A DNA stretch of 64,000 nt, from contig CBFFRP010000182.1 of NCBI GenBank assembly GCA_965644295.1, forward strand, positions 186,001-250,000. The letters run 5' to 3'. Numbering within the stretch: position 1 is the stretch's first letter; the number at the start of each line of letters is the position of its first letter. This stretch comes from Paraphysomonas bandaiensis. Taxonomy: Eukaryota > Chrysophyceae. The position numbers were made by a program, and so were the translations under genes. The notes below the pieces were generated by a model. That model had not been told where the DNA came from. It saw only the letters and a list, made by a program, of their open reading frames with translations, and searched no databases. Shown one piece after another: positions 12,343-24,289 of this stretch.

Positions 12343-13537
12343 TCATAGTTCTTCCACACAATCACCGTCTTCGTTTCCTTGTTTAATAGGAGTAAGAAAA
12401 CCCATTGGTTTCTGCGGTCCAATGGGGGATTTAATGTGATCGTTGCTGAGTTCAATCGAACTGGCAGTGCGGAAATTATGCCTCGTGCTGCTGCTGCCTT
12501 TCGGAGTCATTGACTCAAAGCGGAAAAATCTTTTACTGTATGGATTTGATGATTGGCGGTTGCTTTCGCAGGCCTGGGGTGTCACGCACTCAATAACGGC
12601 GCGCAGCTTTCGATGGTACTCTTTATCATCGTTTTCATCGAACCCGTCAGTGTGAACAGATGATACATGAACCCGCCGTTGGCTGACGCCAAATTTCGTG
12701 ATATGAAAAGCAAGAAAGAGAGAGCCTGTACAAATATAAAGTACATATTTACTCAGTGTGAGTTGACTAACCTGTGAGTGCACCCTGGAGAGCAGGCATA
12801 CATGTGAGGGCGATCTGAAACGAGTTACTGTTCAGTGTATCGCTTGAGGAATGGGAGTGGTAATGAATGTCATACACCATATTTAACGTCCAAGTTACCA
12901 CATATATAAGAGGGTAACCTAATAGTTGGCGTGCTAATACAAGTCGTATTCTATTCTTCGCCTCATCTATATTCGGAACAACAGACAACAGGTATATGAA
13001 ACCACAGCAGTATCCAATCAAGGCTATCCATATCCACATATAGAACGATACAATTCCCCAGAATTGAGTCAACCATTTCCCTGAATTTTCTCTGTCAGCA
13101 ATAAAGCACCAACATTCTTCTTCTCCATCATAGCATCCGAACTTATTAGTACTCAATATCAGAAATGTTAATAGCACAGGAAGAAGCCAACAAACTATAT
13201 GCGTATATAGAGATATAGGCTCTGTTCTTGTTTTGGGATCACGAAGAAAACAAATAACACTAAAAATAATCATTGTCGACCAAAAAATACTCCATAAAGG
13301 ACAAATATTAGTCAAAATAGCTTGCCACCAACAAGCCATAGACCCGTCCTCACTTACACCAATCATGAGCCCCACTGCAGTGAGCATATCAGATATAGAT
13401 ATAAAGACAAGTATTTGATTATATGAGTCTTGACGAAGAGAGGGGTTGATATTGAATATCCATAAAACGAATAGACAAACTATGCAAGATAAGCTGCCAG
13501 TGCCCAGCATCCATTGCGATACGATGTCCATAAGCAC
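12343..13537 (-). CDS. Seven-transmembrane receptor, cAMP-receptor-like (Dicty_CAR type)
   Basis: Exons 12772..13537 and 12343..12725 with a 46-nt intron; 382 aa. Seven hydrophobic segments are visible at about residues 12-30, 43-60, 72-97, 111-131, 158-183, 197-220 and 238-265. A Cys before TM3 (MACWW) and the Cys-rich second extracellular loop (GEEECWCF) could form the usual disulphide. The short first loops and W-rich TM5 resemble the Dictyostelium cAMP-receptor/GPR1-like class. The tail of ~115 residues is polar, with RKLR, SKRFFRF and several Ser/Thr-Pro sites suited to phosphorylation. Such receptors couple extracellular ligands to G proteins at the plasma membrane; the ligand is unknown. 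Its 3' half is the third unit of the tandem array. The subfamily call is less certain than the 7TM call. Confidence 0.8.
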
Positions 13538-14331
13538 CAGAGATCCAGTTAGACAATAGATTCAGATACACTATGCTTTAGCTTGTCATTAGCTGTTAAT
13601 ATGAATATGTATGATAGATTCTGTATGTATGAAATCAGTTTTCTTTGTGGTATATATAGTTATATACTCGTTTAATGTGTAGATGTAGTTTAATGTAAGG
13701 CTCTAGCAGCACATACATATATATATATATACATAACAGCAGTCAGTATATGATGAGAAACTGCCACAATGATGACAATAAGAAAATACAGGACATAAAA
13801 TTGTTACTTTATAGGAATAAAAAATGTATATATTGTATAAGAAAACCATAACCATTCATCACAAAATGTACATATTTGATGATTGAAAGGGAAATGAGGG
13901 GTTTAGGCTAGTCTGATTCTTAAATAGTTGGGGTTTTGAGTGCTTGAAGAGGGGATTTTTTTTGTGAGTTGAATTTTTGTGAAGTGTTGTGGTCATGACA
14001 CTCTCTGATTATGCCGTATGTGTCTGTATTTGTATGTACTGTGTACCACTGGTGTATGTACGGCAGTATATGTTGCATACATACCTACATATCCATATTT
14101 CCACATACATATGTATGTATGTACTGTAGGTAGGTACGATGTAGGTGGATAGGTATATGTATACAGTAGTATATGTACGGAGGGAGCTGCTGGTTGTCTG
14201 TGAGGGAGAATTCCATCTAAATCCTCCTGCCTCGACAATCACACCAAGTTAACAATCACATCATCACACTCTCAATACATACACACATACATACATGTTC
14301 ATATCATGACCATCATACATAGACAATAAAC
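13538..14331. other. Intergenic, divergent promoters
   Basis: Lies between divergently transcribed genes. It includes a TA run near 13712-13732 and a TACATA/TATGTA-rich stretch at about 14030-14165. No coding region is recognised. Confidence 0.45.
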
Positions 14332-16807
14332 ATGAACTTAACCAGTATCTCTCATCCCGATCCCACCCGTCAGACTATTAAACTCAAACACGGTCTCCCA
14401 GACATCCCAGGTCCCTCCCTACCACTCTATCTCCATATATAACCATATATATACAGGTGTACGTCCATTATCACGTAATGAAATTAAAAAAGATATTAAT
14501 GAGATTGAATACTTCAATGAAAGTGATTCAGATTCAACTTCTAGTGTACTCAGTGACGATATATTAGTATCTACATATCCAGTAAAGCCAAGACGTCATC
14601 CTAAAACTAATTCACGTGATAAACATGAACAAAAAACAATATCTAAATCAGTAAATATAGAAACAGATCATGTGATGATGGATGATACAATTGAATTTTT
14701 AAGAATTGTTGAAACTGCACGTCCAGAAGTTTATTACGCGGAGAAAGAGAGGGAGAATCTTGAAATCCGTTATGAAGGCCTGCGTGACCGGTGTCTATCT
14801 TTGGAAGCTAAGTTTAAGAAACGCAAAGCAGAGCAGGAGGCGCTTTTGCGCGTTTTACAGACGCAGTGTCGCACAACTTGTCAGGCGTACGACATTCAGT
14901 GCTACGAGAACCTCCTTCTGCTGGACATACTTAATGCTGTACGGGACAGAAAACGAATTGTGTTCGAGCACTCAAACAAGCCCGATGATCTGACAACTCT
15001 GGAAGTACAGAGTGAGCGAGGCCCGGAATGGCTGTACACCTCACAGGTAAGGTGTTTATATGAAAGCAGCATGAGTGCATAACATTGTTCCCTCTATTCT
15101 TCCTTTATACAATGTATGAGTAGGTACTTGACATTCCTACGGGCCCCGTTAAGGTTACTTCTATCGACAAAGAGAAATCAGAAGTGACTATTCTGCCTAT
15201 TGCCTCCAGTGGAGAGCAAAAGGAGCAGCAGTTTCCTATTGGCACTGTGCTCCAGTGGCTCAGTGTCGCTAAGAGTCACCCTGACTACTACCACACGAGC
15301 AATATTTCCAAGCGGTTTAAGGAATTAGAAAAGCGTACCTTGGGTTTGACCCCTAGTCAACAGCAGCAAATTCGCTCCGCCCTAGAGAAACTTCCATCTG
15401 ACCCCATTGAGTATTCCTTAGAAGTTTCCGAGAATAAGGAGTCTGATGAAGAAGATGAGGATGAGATGCGACCCAGGACAAGGAGCAGTCGCGGAGTGCC
15501 CGTTGGGCGCAAAGAAGTACCGGATGCCTGGGAATATTCCGCTGGACAAGTAAGTCTTCGTCAGCACTTATTAACCAGAAATTTGTCATTGTTTATTCGG
15601 TAATGCGATGCCTGATATTTTCTGTAGCACGTCAAGACCGAATCTAACTCGCAAGGTCACTCTGATAATGAGGATGACAGCGATACACTCGACGAGGATA
15701 CACAAGCGATGGTGTCGTTTCCGTACCTCGATCCGTCCAAGAAGCTCCACATGCTCTTCGTGCCAGCTGGTAGGTGTATATATGTATCTCTACACGATGT
15801 TTGTACTCATTTGCTATGGTTGCTTCAGGTACGCTACCTTATATTGCTGAGAGAGATATGGAGGAAACGAGCGAGACCGAGGTTCAATACTGCTCCCAAG
15901 TCTTTAACTCTTGCTATAGGGTGAGGCGCCCCTCCATAGGCGATATTGAAGAGAGTGATGACACCACAAAGCCAATATCCAGCGCACCTACACCTCGCAC
16001 TGTGCGGGAACAGATCAAGTGTCTAAAGAGGTGTGAATCTAGTACTGTATTGATCTGTACTTATTGTTACTACCCATTCATAGGAGACTTGGCCCTCTGT
16101 TAGAGAGAATTGAGGAAATAAAGGAAGAGAAAAGACTGGCTGCTGCGCAGGTATTGTTTGGTATGTATTGGGAATGTTATTTTATACTTGTACTGCCAGG
16201 TGGAACGCTCTAAAATGGCAACGATTAAAACCTGTCAAAACATTAGCGCCGCGCGATTGGGAATGTTTACTTCCCGGGTGCTTCACAGGTAAACTTCAAT
16301 TTAATCCTTTATGTGTGGCAATAATGCGTTGTCTACGAAGGCAAGCAATGGGAAATTTTAGTCCTGACGAGAATGCAGTCCCAGTCCAGACAACGAGGGG
16401 TAAGAATGGTACGAATGGTGGAAAAAGTGGCAGATTTACCCCTTCTCTAGCAGAGGTACGTAACGAATTTCACTTGCTTCGTAATTAATGTTTGCATGCT
16501 TTTAGAATGGTAACAGCACTTCAGCCCCTAAGCCGAGTCGCCGTACGCAGAGAGCCCCTGTCCAGTTGTCCCTCGATGAAGCGCCAAGCCGTGGTACTCG
16601 AAGGTATTGATATACTTTCGTACAAGTTATACTGTTTGCTTAACTAGTATGCTTAGGAGGAAGGCAGAGAGCATTGAGACTGTGCAAGGAAATGACTCGT
16701 CCACCGAAGTAGCCGCCGGTGACAGTCAGTCGTCTCAAAACGACACAAACTCATCTGCTACAGTCGTTAGCTCCACTCAGAGAAAACCGAAGCGAGCACG
16801 CCGGTGA
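14332..16807 (+). CDS. Multi-exon protein of unknown function, probably nuclear
   Basis: Ten exons keep frame throughout: 14332..14410, 14457..15046, 15124..15549, 15628..15769, 15829..16030, 16084..16150, 16200..16288, 16341..16455, 16506..16603 and 16657..16807, giving 652 aa. Introns are 46-78 nt with GT..AG ends. The first ~110 residues are polar with a Ser/Asp cluster (ESDSDSTSSVLSDD). Residues ~115-180 look helical or coiled coil. Residues ~210-320 look like a small folded module (VLDIPTGPVKVTSID, then FPIGTVLQWLSVAKSHPDYY). Next come an acidic stretch (ESDEEDEDEM), RPRTRSSRG and a second coiled coil near 470-500. The end is basic (QRKPKRARR), like a nuclear localisation signal. A Tudor-like fold in the middle crossed my mind but I cannot support it. 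No family is recognised. Confidence 0.75.
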
Positions 16808-17724
16808 ATGTGCGTTTCCCATTCGCGTCACATACGTCTCAGTCGTGGTGATTATTGTCATATGTATTTTCAACTTTCTATGTGCCTAAGCTGTTGCGAT
16901 TGATAGCGATAGATCTCGTTTGTAATATGCGTGGTGCTTGAGGTGACGATAATAATCAGACGTTTTATTGATGTTCGTGGGAATAGGGCATAGCTTATAT
17001 TGACAAGTTGTCCCCGCGTACTAGTACTCACACCGCCCTCACAATATATTTTACCATGTTATATTGTACGATAGATATAAGTACCATTTACTTGTTTTCT
17101 GTCGGTAGCTGTTGTGATGTGATGCTTAGAATACGGAACAAAACTAGACTGTGAGGGGTGTCGTCAAGATTACTATTCTTACGATGATTCCTCGCTGTGC
17201 ACCTAGCCGTTTGGAAATTTATGGGGGCATACGGAAAGAGAATGTCATAGATATGCACACAGTGTAATAAACTGTTATCGTGTATCGGTTACTTTTATGT
17301 TTAATTTTAGGTTTATTGGTTCCAGTCGTTCAAAAACGTGTGAAATGTTTAGCAAAATATGATTCTTGGTCGACTACTTTCGTATCCCTAATCTATATGT
17401 TGTACTTACAATAAAGTATAGCTACTGTTAAAATGGGACAGCCACGGAAATCATATACTTCCAAGAAAAGATAGATCACAAAACATTATGTATTATGTAA
17501 CATACGTTCTCATTAAATAAGTTTATCCTATGTTCACCAGTCTATCCAATAGCCATAAATATTTTATATAGACATACATCAGCAGCTGAAATTACTTCCT
17601 TTGTAATTATATTCACCCTTTACTATTACTGTTGGTTTTGCCCAGCCATTTCACCTTTTCACTCAACAGCTAAAACAATACAGATACAAATATTTACAAA
17701 GCTATGCATTATAAAAATATCTGA
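16808..17724. other. Intergenic, nothing recognised
   Basis: Separates the 3' end of the ten-exon gene from the 3' end of the transposase ORF. I looked for terminal inverted repeats that might bound the transposase and saw none with confidence. Confidence 0.4.
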
Positions 17725-18798
17725 TTAGTAGTTAATACGAGAAGAAGGTAAGTCATACAAAGGAACACCAAAATAACTACCTAATGTGGGTGGAGGACAA
17801 TCATAAGAGTTGGAGCCCCAACCATACAGTATTGTAGAAGCATTTGCTAACAATGCAGCAAGAACGTAAACCTTACCTATTTCAAACATTTGTATTTTCT
17901 GAATGCGATGATTTCTAACGTAATTAAACTCAGTGCCAACCTTGTTGAAGCACCATTCAGAGGTTACTCTGTGAGGTGAAATTGCAATGTTCTCATAAAC
18001 CATTTCCTGAGGCAAATCTCGACCTCTGTACGCGATATTGATGTGAGTCTTTGCAACGCATCCCTTGTCAGCATATGCCTTGTACTGAACTGCATTTCCC
18101 ACTTGACAAGCGGCCAACCGTTCATTGAGTAGGCTAGTACAATATACCAGCTGATCATGACGTGGGCCTGCAAGTGGTCCATAAAAATCTACTACCATAC
18201 CATCTGGTGCACTACACCCTTGAAATTGTAAACAGTGCACACTATGGTGTCCATTGTACACCTGTGCTTGAGCACCACCAGGCCTACAAACTTCAAGTGA
18301 GGTACCATCGACAAACAATGCTGTGTCCACTGCAGCTGCACAAAGAGGATAACCATCCCTAAGCATTCTTTCTCTAATTTTTGCATTATACATTCTAAAT
18401 CGAGGTTCAAAATAGGCAATATTGTCGAATATAAGATAATGATTTCGAGCAACAACTTCTGTGACCATTGCATTGAAGATACAGTTAATTTCATCAGAGC
18501 TTCTTCCAAAATCGACTTCTATATCAGTCAAAGGAGTAAATCTAGCCATTCTATACAACATAATCAGAAACGCTTCTTCTGTATGACATCTTAAAGTATT
18601 AGAGATTACAATCATTTCATTTCTTTCAATTTTAAAACAATCCATTAATGGATAAACATGATTCTTTAAAAACTTAAATTTGAATTGGAAATCATATTCA
18701 TTCCATCTATGTATGTATGGGTGATGTGTTGCTGTGTATGATTCATATGTATAATTCCGATATTTTTGAAAGTAATAAACTGAAAAAATTAACATCAT
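17725..18798 (-). CDS. DDE endonuclease, PIF/Harbinger-type transposase
   Basis: Single exon, 357 aa. The DDE_Tnp_4-like core is plain: FVDGTSLEVCRPGG with the first Asp at D164, GPLAGPRHDQ with the second Asp at D215, and HRVTSEWCFNKVG with the Glu at E281. These residues coordinate metal ions for strand cleavage and transfer. The N-terminal ~110 residues are helical and probably contact DNA. The ORF has no stop or frameshift, so it is either a recently active element or a domesticated gene. The companion Myb/MADF-like protein of PIF elements is not seen nearby, and no flanking inverted repeats or target duplication were found, which slightly favours domestication. Confidence 0.85.
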   Translation of the reverse strand: MMLIFSVYYFQKYRNYTYESYTATHHPYIHRWNEYDFQFKFKFLKNHVYPLMDCFKIERNEMIVISNTLRCHTEEAFLIMLYRMARFTPLTDIEVDFGRSSDEINCIFNAMVTEVVARNHYLIFDNIAYFEPRFRMYNAKIRERMLRDGYPLCAAAVDTALFVDGTSLEVCRPGGAQAQVYNGHHSVHCLQFQGCSAPDGMVVDFYGPLAGPRHDQLVYCTSLLNERLAACQVGNAVQYKAYADKGCVAKTHINIAYRGRDLPQEMVYENIAISPHRVTSEWCFNKVGTEFNYVRNHRIQKIQMFEIGKVYVLAALLANASTILYGWGSNSYDCPPPTLGSYFGVPLYDLPSSRINY

Positions 18799-19586
18799 AA
18801 AATGTGAATGCCTGTGATTTCCTCGCTGACGGATTGAAAGTAATAAAAATGCGATGGATAGTATTAAATATCGTTTTTCTTAATCTCTCATGTGTGTGTT
18901 GTATAGGGAGATTATTGTTTGGTGGTTGTATGGGGTTCATTGCTATGTGTATGTATGTATGTATGTATGTATGTATGAAGCTGTGTATGTAAGTATGTAT
19001 GTATATGAAGCTGTGTGTATGTATATGAAGCTGTGTGTGTGTATGTATGTATGTATGTACGAAGTGATTTTATTAAAGTCAAATGGGTCAATTTTCATAC
19101 TTCACAATACGTGAATTAGTTCAGTGAGGTTACTTATATATAGCAGCTACAGGAGAGTTGAGTGACCTGTGAAGACACTTCTATGCATGAATGCATATCT
19201 ACTGAAGATATAGTGGTGTGGAGGAGTAGATACACTATCTTCGATATACTAGAGTTTTTTGTTGGATTCGGTGTTTTGATGAACAAAATATTATACAAAT
19301 CACGAAAAAGGGTGATTTTTTTTACCTGATCGACATATTGAACCCCACAAGGTACGTATATACAGTATATGTAGTATGGAGAAAATGATGTACTGCTGCT
19401 GTACATGTATTGCATGTATGTACTGCTGTACATAGCAGTGTGTAGTGCTGTACTCTTTATAGTGGTACAGTACACTATACAGCAGTATACATGTCCTGTA
19501 ACTGTTACATATGCACAGTGCATGCAACATATATATACATCTGGAACACATCATATATTCACATATCTATCACTTACAGTACCCAC
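18799..19586. other. Intergenic with TATG microsatellite
   Basis: Contains an imperfect (GTAT)n tract at about 18946-19062 in which GAAGCTGTGT recurs between runs, and GTACAGTA/TACTGCTG-rich sequence at 19360-19500. Open frames here reflect simple repeats. An upstream in-frame ATG at 19491 for the next gene is in this spacer. Confidence 0.5.
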
Positions 19587-20510
19587 ATGTCCACAGAAGT
19601 GCCTCCAAACGATGAAGAAGATACAGACTTGCATAAAGACATTACAGATGATGAGAATAACGTGAAACATGACTCAAATGAGGCAACAGATGCATCTAGT
19701 ACATTACCAACACAGCCTGTAAAGAGAAATCAAGTTACTCCCAATATAACGAGCCTTGAGGAACTATGCGGATCTACACCTGTCTCACATGGACCTTGCA
19801 GACAGAATCCTGCTCCCCCTGCTACTATGCTAGATGGTGAGTATGAGGGGTCTGTAGATGAGGAGGGTAACAGAAAGGGACAAGGAAAACTAGTGTTAAG
19901 AAATGGGGACATACTTACTTGTATGTGGTTGAATAATCTACCCCATGGAAGTGGATGTATGACGTTTGTTGATGGTAGTACTTTTCGTGGCAATTGGAAA
20001 GAAGGAATTTTAACTGGTTACGGTGAATATCGCAGCAGTACTGTAACTGCGAAAGGATATTTTCTCAATAATTTCGGAAAGGGTACAGTGCGCAAAGAGG
20101 ATGAATCGGTATACCGAGGAGAATTTGATTGGCGAGGTAAGTATCATGGAACAGGGATATTGCACTATCGTACAGGTCCCATGAATCTATGGGCAAGCAA
20201 AGAGGGTACATGGATGTCTGGTCGCCCACATGGAATCATCACCTGGGTAACTCCTGTTGGAAATGTTGTTAAATCACTTTATATTAAAGGTCATGTTACA
20301 AACCGCGCAAAGGGTAAATATCGAGGACAGGTCCTGGCTATTCCAGGTTCTTATGACGCCAATCTCTTCCGGAAATCGTACTATGGTATTTATCAAATTC
20401 TTAATAGACAAGGGAGCTGTTGCAGCTGTATGGGGTGTATAATATGTACATTAGTGTGCCGATCGGTGTGTTGTGGCTGTCAAACGAATAAATCTACGTT
20501 TCCTGCATGA
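19587..20510 (+). CDS. MORN-repeat protein with Cys-rich C-terminus
   Basis: Single exon, 307 aa from the ATG at 19587; the ATG at 19491 would add 32 codons of low-complexity spacer. After an acidic N-terminus of ~85 residues come degenerate MORN repeats at about residues 90-225: GEYEGSVDEEGNRKGQGKL, FRGNWKEGILTGYGEY and YRGEFDWRGKYHGTG are the clearest. MORN repeats often bind membranes or organise cortical and axonemal structures. The C-terminus carries a dense cysteine cluster (CCSCMGCIICTLVC then CCGC), which looks suited to multiple palmitoylation or metal binding. The repeats are irregular, so the fold call is good but the role is open. Confidence 0.8.
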   Translation: MSTEVPPNDEEDTDLHKDITDDENNVKHDSNEATDASSTLPTQPVKRNQVTPNITSLEELCGSTPVSHGPCRQNPAPPATMLDGEYEGSVDEEGNRKGQGKLVLRNGDILTCMWLNNLPHGSGCMTFVDGSTFRGNWKEGILTGYGEYRSSTVTAKGYFLNNFGKGTVRKEDESVYRGEFDWRGKYHGTGILHYRTGPMNLWASKEGTWMSGRPHGIITWVTPVGNVVKSLYIKGHVTNRAKGKYRGQVLAIPGSYDANLFRKSYYGIYQILNRQGSCCSCMGCIICTLVCRSVCCGCQTNKSTFPA

Positions 20511-21148
20511 CACACGACACACACAGTAACTTACGTTAGATTACTAGTATCGCTATTTATTGTGTACATTTCATTTTTCTGTATTGTAATATATCAGTTA
20601 TCAGTTCATTTATCGACATTGTGTTCAGATCATAGCCCTAGATATTCAGCTTAACGTATATGTTCTGGAGGTTTGCAAACGAATATATTCTGATTTCTGC
20701 CCACTTTACGTATTCTCTCACGACAAGCACAATTTATCGCAACCACTGATATGGATATTTCCGCAGTATAAATTATTACGATATTTCACAGCTTCAGGAA
20801 AATTATTGAAGAATCCTTTTTTCTAGTCATGCCTGTACTGGTACATTACTACTGCATTCTTGAGTACATAGCACAAGTTTTAATTATTAATCGGTTATTC
20901 AATAATCATATGTTACTAAAGGTGCTGGTATCATGCATTACATAATACATTATTATATCTTATATCTATCCTTCTCACATGTATGGCTTATACCGTCATA
21001 CCCTTCAACATGCCGAAATAGTTAATTAACCAATTGAATTCGAACTAGCTAAAGCTTAGAAAACGGCATACCACATGATAACCTTACACACGAAGAAATA
21101 CCATAAATACCAATGGATTTCTAACGTTGATGTCGCTGTAAATATTTC
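20511..21148. other. Intergenic between convergent genes
   Basis: AT-rich 3' flank shared by the MORN gene and the annexin gene. Nothing coding or repeated is recognised. Confidence 0.45.
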
Positions 21149-24100
21149 TTATCGCATCTTCCTACCCAATTTCTTTAGACCCTTTCTTGTTTTTTTAGCA
21201 CCTTTAGCACCTTGTCTTGCTGCTTTTCTTAAGTTTCGACGAGCTATTCGTTCAGCTTTCCTCTGCATTCTCTGTTGTCTGCGCCGTCTTGCTTCCTCGG
21301 AGTCATCATCATCATCAGATTCGCTGGATGAATCAGAAGACGATGAGTCAGATGATGAAGATGATGATTCAGAGGACGATGACGAGTCTGAGCCATCTGC
21401 TGCTTGTGCCTCCGCTTCCGCTATACGCGCTGCGGCCTCTTCTTCCTGTCGTCTCATTTCAATTCGTGCTTGCTCGCGCTCTGCAGCTAACTTCGCCTCC
21501 ATCTCCACTCGCGCTGCCTCAGCAGCTTCTTCAGCTTCTTTGGCCGCTTCCAAACGCTGCCTCAGCTCCTCAGCTTCAGCCTCCAAACGAGCCTGCTTTT
21601 CAGCTGCTTCAGCCTCTTCCTTCATTCGTTCTTCGACTGCTCTGGCTGCCTCAATTGCTCGTTCCTCTGCTTCCTGTCTAGCTCGCTCCTCATCAGCAGC
21701 CCTAGCAGCCTCAATAGCATCTGTTTCGTCTTGTTGACGTGCCATCTCCACTTCCTCTCTCAATATCTCTGCAGCGGCTGCAGCTTCCGCAATATCTTGC
21801 TCCCGTACCGCCTCAATCTCATCCATAGAGAGCTCTACTCCATCTGTAGGATCCGGGCGCTTGACATAAGACACAACCGCATGTTTATAATCCCCCGACA
21901 AATTATCGGACAAAATCGTCAGTAAATCAACGTCGTATTTTTCGAAATAGCGAGCTGCAATGTTCTTCACAACCTTTTTATCGTTACCGCCAATGATTCG
22001 GTTAACAGTTTTCTTGTCTACTCCAAGGGTACCATTGAGCGCATCTTTCAGGCGACGGCAGTAGGTATCTGTAGGGTTACAGAGGAGAGCTGACAGCGCG
22101 ACTTCAAGGTTTCCACTAAACTCAGACTGCACCGCTTGCGCGAGAGAGCACCCATACATTGCATCGTATGTCACCATCACCTGCTGAATCTGCTCGAGTG
22201 TATGGCCAGTAAATATTTCCACTATAGTGTCTTCGTCCGTACCCAGTTTTCCCGCTCCACTGTCATATATACGACTCGCTAAAAAACATCAGCACTATTA
22301 TTAAAATGGTAATTCAACATCGCAGTAGGATATTGCCATACCTACAGCTTCTGAGTCGAATTCTTCTTCTGATACTCCACCCCTGGGGCCAAGCAATAAG
22401 CGAACGCATAGGCGTTGAAGTGGGCCAGCCATTTCGCTGCGCACCCTGTCCAGCAAGTTTTTGTCGGTACGGTTCTCGAAGTACTCCCTATATTTCGCAA
22501 TTTAATTGCAGCATTAGACAATATGCAACACGTATCCACACAATAAAGTATTAAGTGAATAGTTCCATACAAATCAAAGGTGAACGCGCGCATTCACAAT
22601 GCTACCTGGCTGCCTTGATTCGATGAAAGGGTCTAGTACACAAAACCTCTACTACCACACCTTTATTGCATCCAATACCGGAAAAAGAGTCCATTAGGAT
22701 ATATGAGTCAAATTCTGCCTCAGACATCTGGGTGAAGGCTAGAAACTGTGCAAGATTTCCGCCCATCTCCTTCTCACAATACTCTTTCAGTGTAGGGCCA
22801 TATCGTGACCTATACACCTGGGGTAACAGCATAAAACACAACTACAGTAATACAAATAAGACACACTTCGTCAATGGCATTCAGCTGCGCTTTCGTGCGT
22901 GAGCATAGAACTTGAACTACCATGCGTTCGTCTGATTCCATGGATGAAATAGAAAATGGCATTCGAAATATACCACAGCTTACCAGTGCCCAGTCCTTCC
23001 TTCGCCATGTACAGAAGGTCCGAATCAAGTGAGGCAATTGCACGCTTCACATATATAGTATTAGAATGCATCAGTACGCGAGTGATTGTCCCACACCTTG
23101 ACATTACACACAGCCTGAACTATCAAGTCCTCGTCCTCTGTACCCTCTAACCCACCAGTCGGGTCAGACTCAGTAATCCAGGCAATAAGCGCCTGTTGGA
23201 AGTGCATCCCAGTATTTGCTTTGATGTCCCCAACGAGGTCCGTGTTATACTTTTCTTGATAACGAGATGAGATTTGATTCACCTCTGGCTTGTCTTTTCC
23301 TCCCAAAATGCGTGAAAGAGCGTCGCCATCGCATGTCATACCGAAGGCCTATGAATTTTCAATCGTCACCACGAATATTAATAATTAATTAACTAACATT
23401 TTTAATTTTGACACATGCTGCATCAGTTGGATCTGTAATAAGCAGAAGACAAGCATTTCCAAGGTTTTCCGGCATTTTCTCTTTCAGCACTGCCTCTAGA
23501 GATTTGTCCATATAACCTGCAGCATCCCAAGCGGCTGCGATTTCGACAACTAATTAAAGAAGTCTTATGGCATATGAAATATCACCTTTAACAAGTTGAC
23601 ACTGTGCAGGGGATTGTTTGCGAAGTATGTCTGATATCTTTCCTTGTTGTCCCTCCTTGATACCACCAAGCATACTTGCCCCTTTCACGAATTTGGCGTG
23701 AAGTTTTTCAGCAGTGGCGGCTGCGGCTGCTTCATCAACAGGGCCATCACCTCGACCATTAATAAGCAATGACAGTATGAGATCTTCGTGCACTCCACCC
23801 AACCAAGCACGTAGTTGATCAGGTAGATTACTATCAGTGAGCTGCTCATATACAGTCCGCATCTCACACAGATCCTTATAAGAATGCATACAAAATATCT
23901 CATTGATAAGACTTTTATCACAAGTAAGACCACTCATTGCAGTTTTTAATCTATCTGCAAGAAATCTTCCACGTGGCATTGTTAAATATTGAAGAAAATT
24001 CCCGAAATTTCCACCACATTCACTTGATAATGTTGTCTTAAGTGCATATCCTGAACGAGTTTGATATTCAGTATCAATTGCTTTAATTTGTAATTTAGTA

Positions 24101-24289
24101 CGTGAGCATATGATTTTAATTAATAGATCATCATTACATCCAACACCTGCACAAGCATACTGTATATAAGAATTAATAGATGAGTTCATATATATGTGAA
24201 TATATAGAAGAAAAAGGACTTACTTCGATTATTTTGGCATCTCTACGAGCCACATAATTCAATAAATTCATTAGTTCTAATGAAGACAT
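21149..24289 (-). CDS. Eight-repeat annexin fused to coiled-coil, acidic and polybasic tail
   Basis: Nine exons: 24224..24289, 23586..24159, 23398..23549, 23097..23348, 22984..23044, 22867..22931, 22606..22817, 22342..22487 and 21149..22278, giving 885 aa with every junction in frame. Two annexin tetrads fill residues ~20-345 and ~350-650. The clearest repeat starts are GVGCNDDLLIKIICSRTKLQ, KEGLGTDERMVVQVLCSRTK and GKLGTDEDTIVEIFTGHTLE, carrying the G-x-G-T type Ca2+ loop in the second tetrad. The first tetrad is degenerate, with an Ala-rich insertion (EAAAAATAE). Residues ~655-803 are a Glu/Ala/Arg-rich helix, almost surely a coiled coil. Then come a Ser/Asp/Glu run (~804-837) and a basic tail (~838-885, ending KKLGRKMR). 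Annexins bind acidic phospholipids through Ca2+. The tail could add oligomerisation and membrane or nucleic-acid contact. I know no family member with this tail. Confidence 0.85.

Larger units (their letters stand above)
8651..13048. repeat. Tandem triplication, 3 x 1466 bp, carrying the 3' half of a GPCR gene
   Basis: Units at 8651-10116, 10117-11582 and 11583-13048 are exactly 1466 bp each and appear identical. Each starts ATTCTCATATGGATTGGAGC and ends CATATAGAACGA. Each carries the last ~277 bp of GPCR exon 1, the 46-nt intron, exon 2 and about 690 bp of 3' flank. Only the third unit continues into the intact 5' part of the gene. Outside the array both flanks are unique. Confidence 0.95.

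Noticed and set aside
21075-21737. 220-codon plus-strand frame rich in Ser, Ala and Cys
   Set aside because: Complement of the annexin's Glu/Ala/Arg coiled coil and Ser/Asp region; the minus strand has the annexin continuity.
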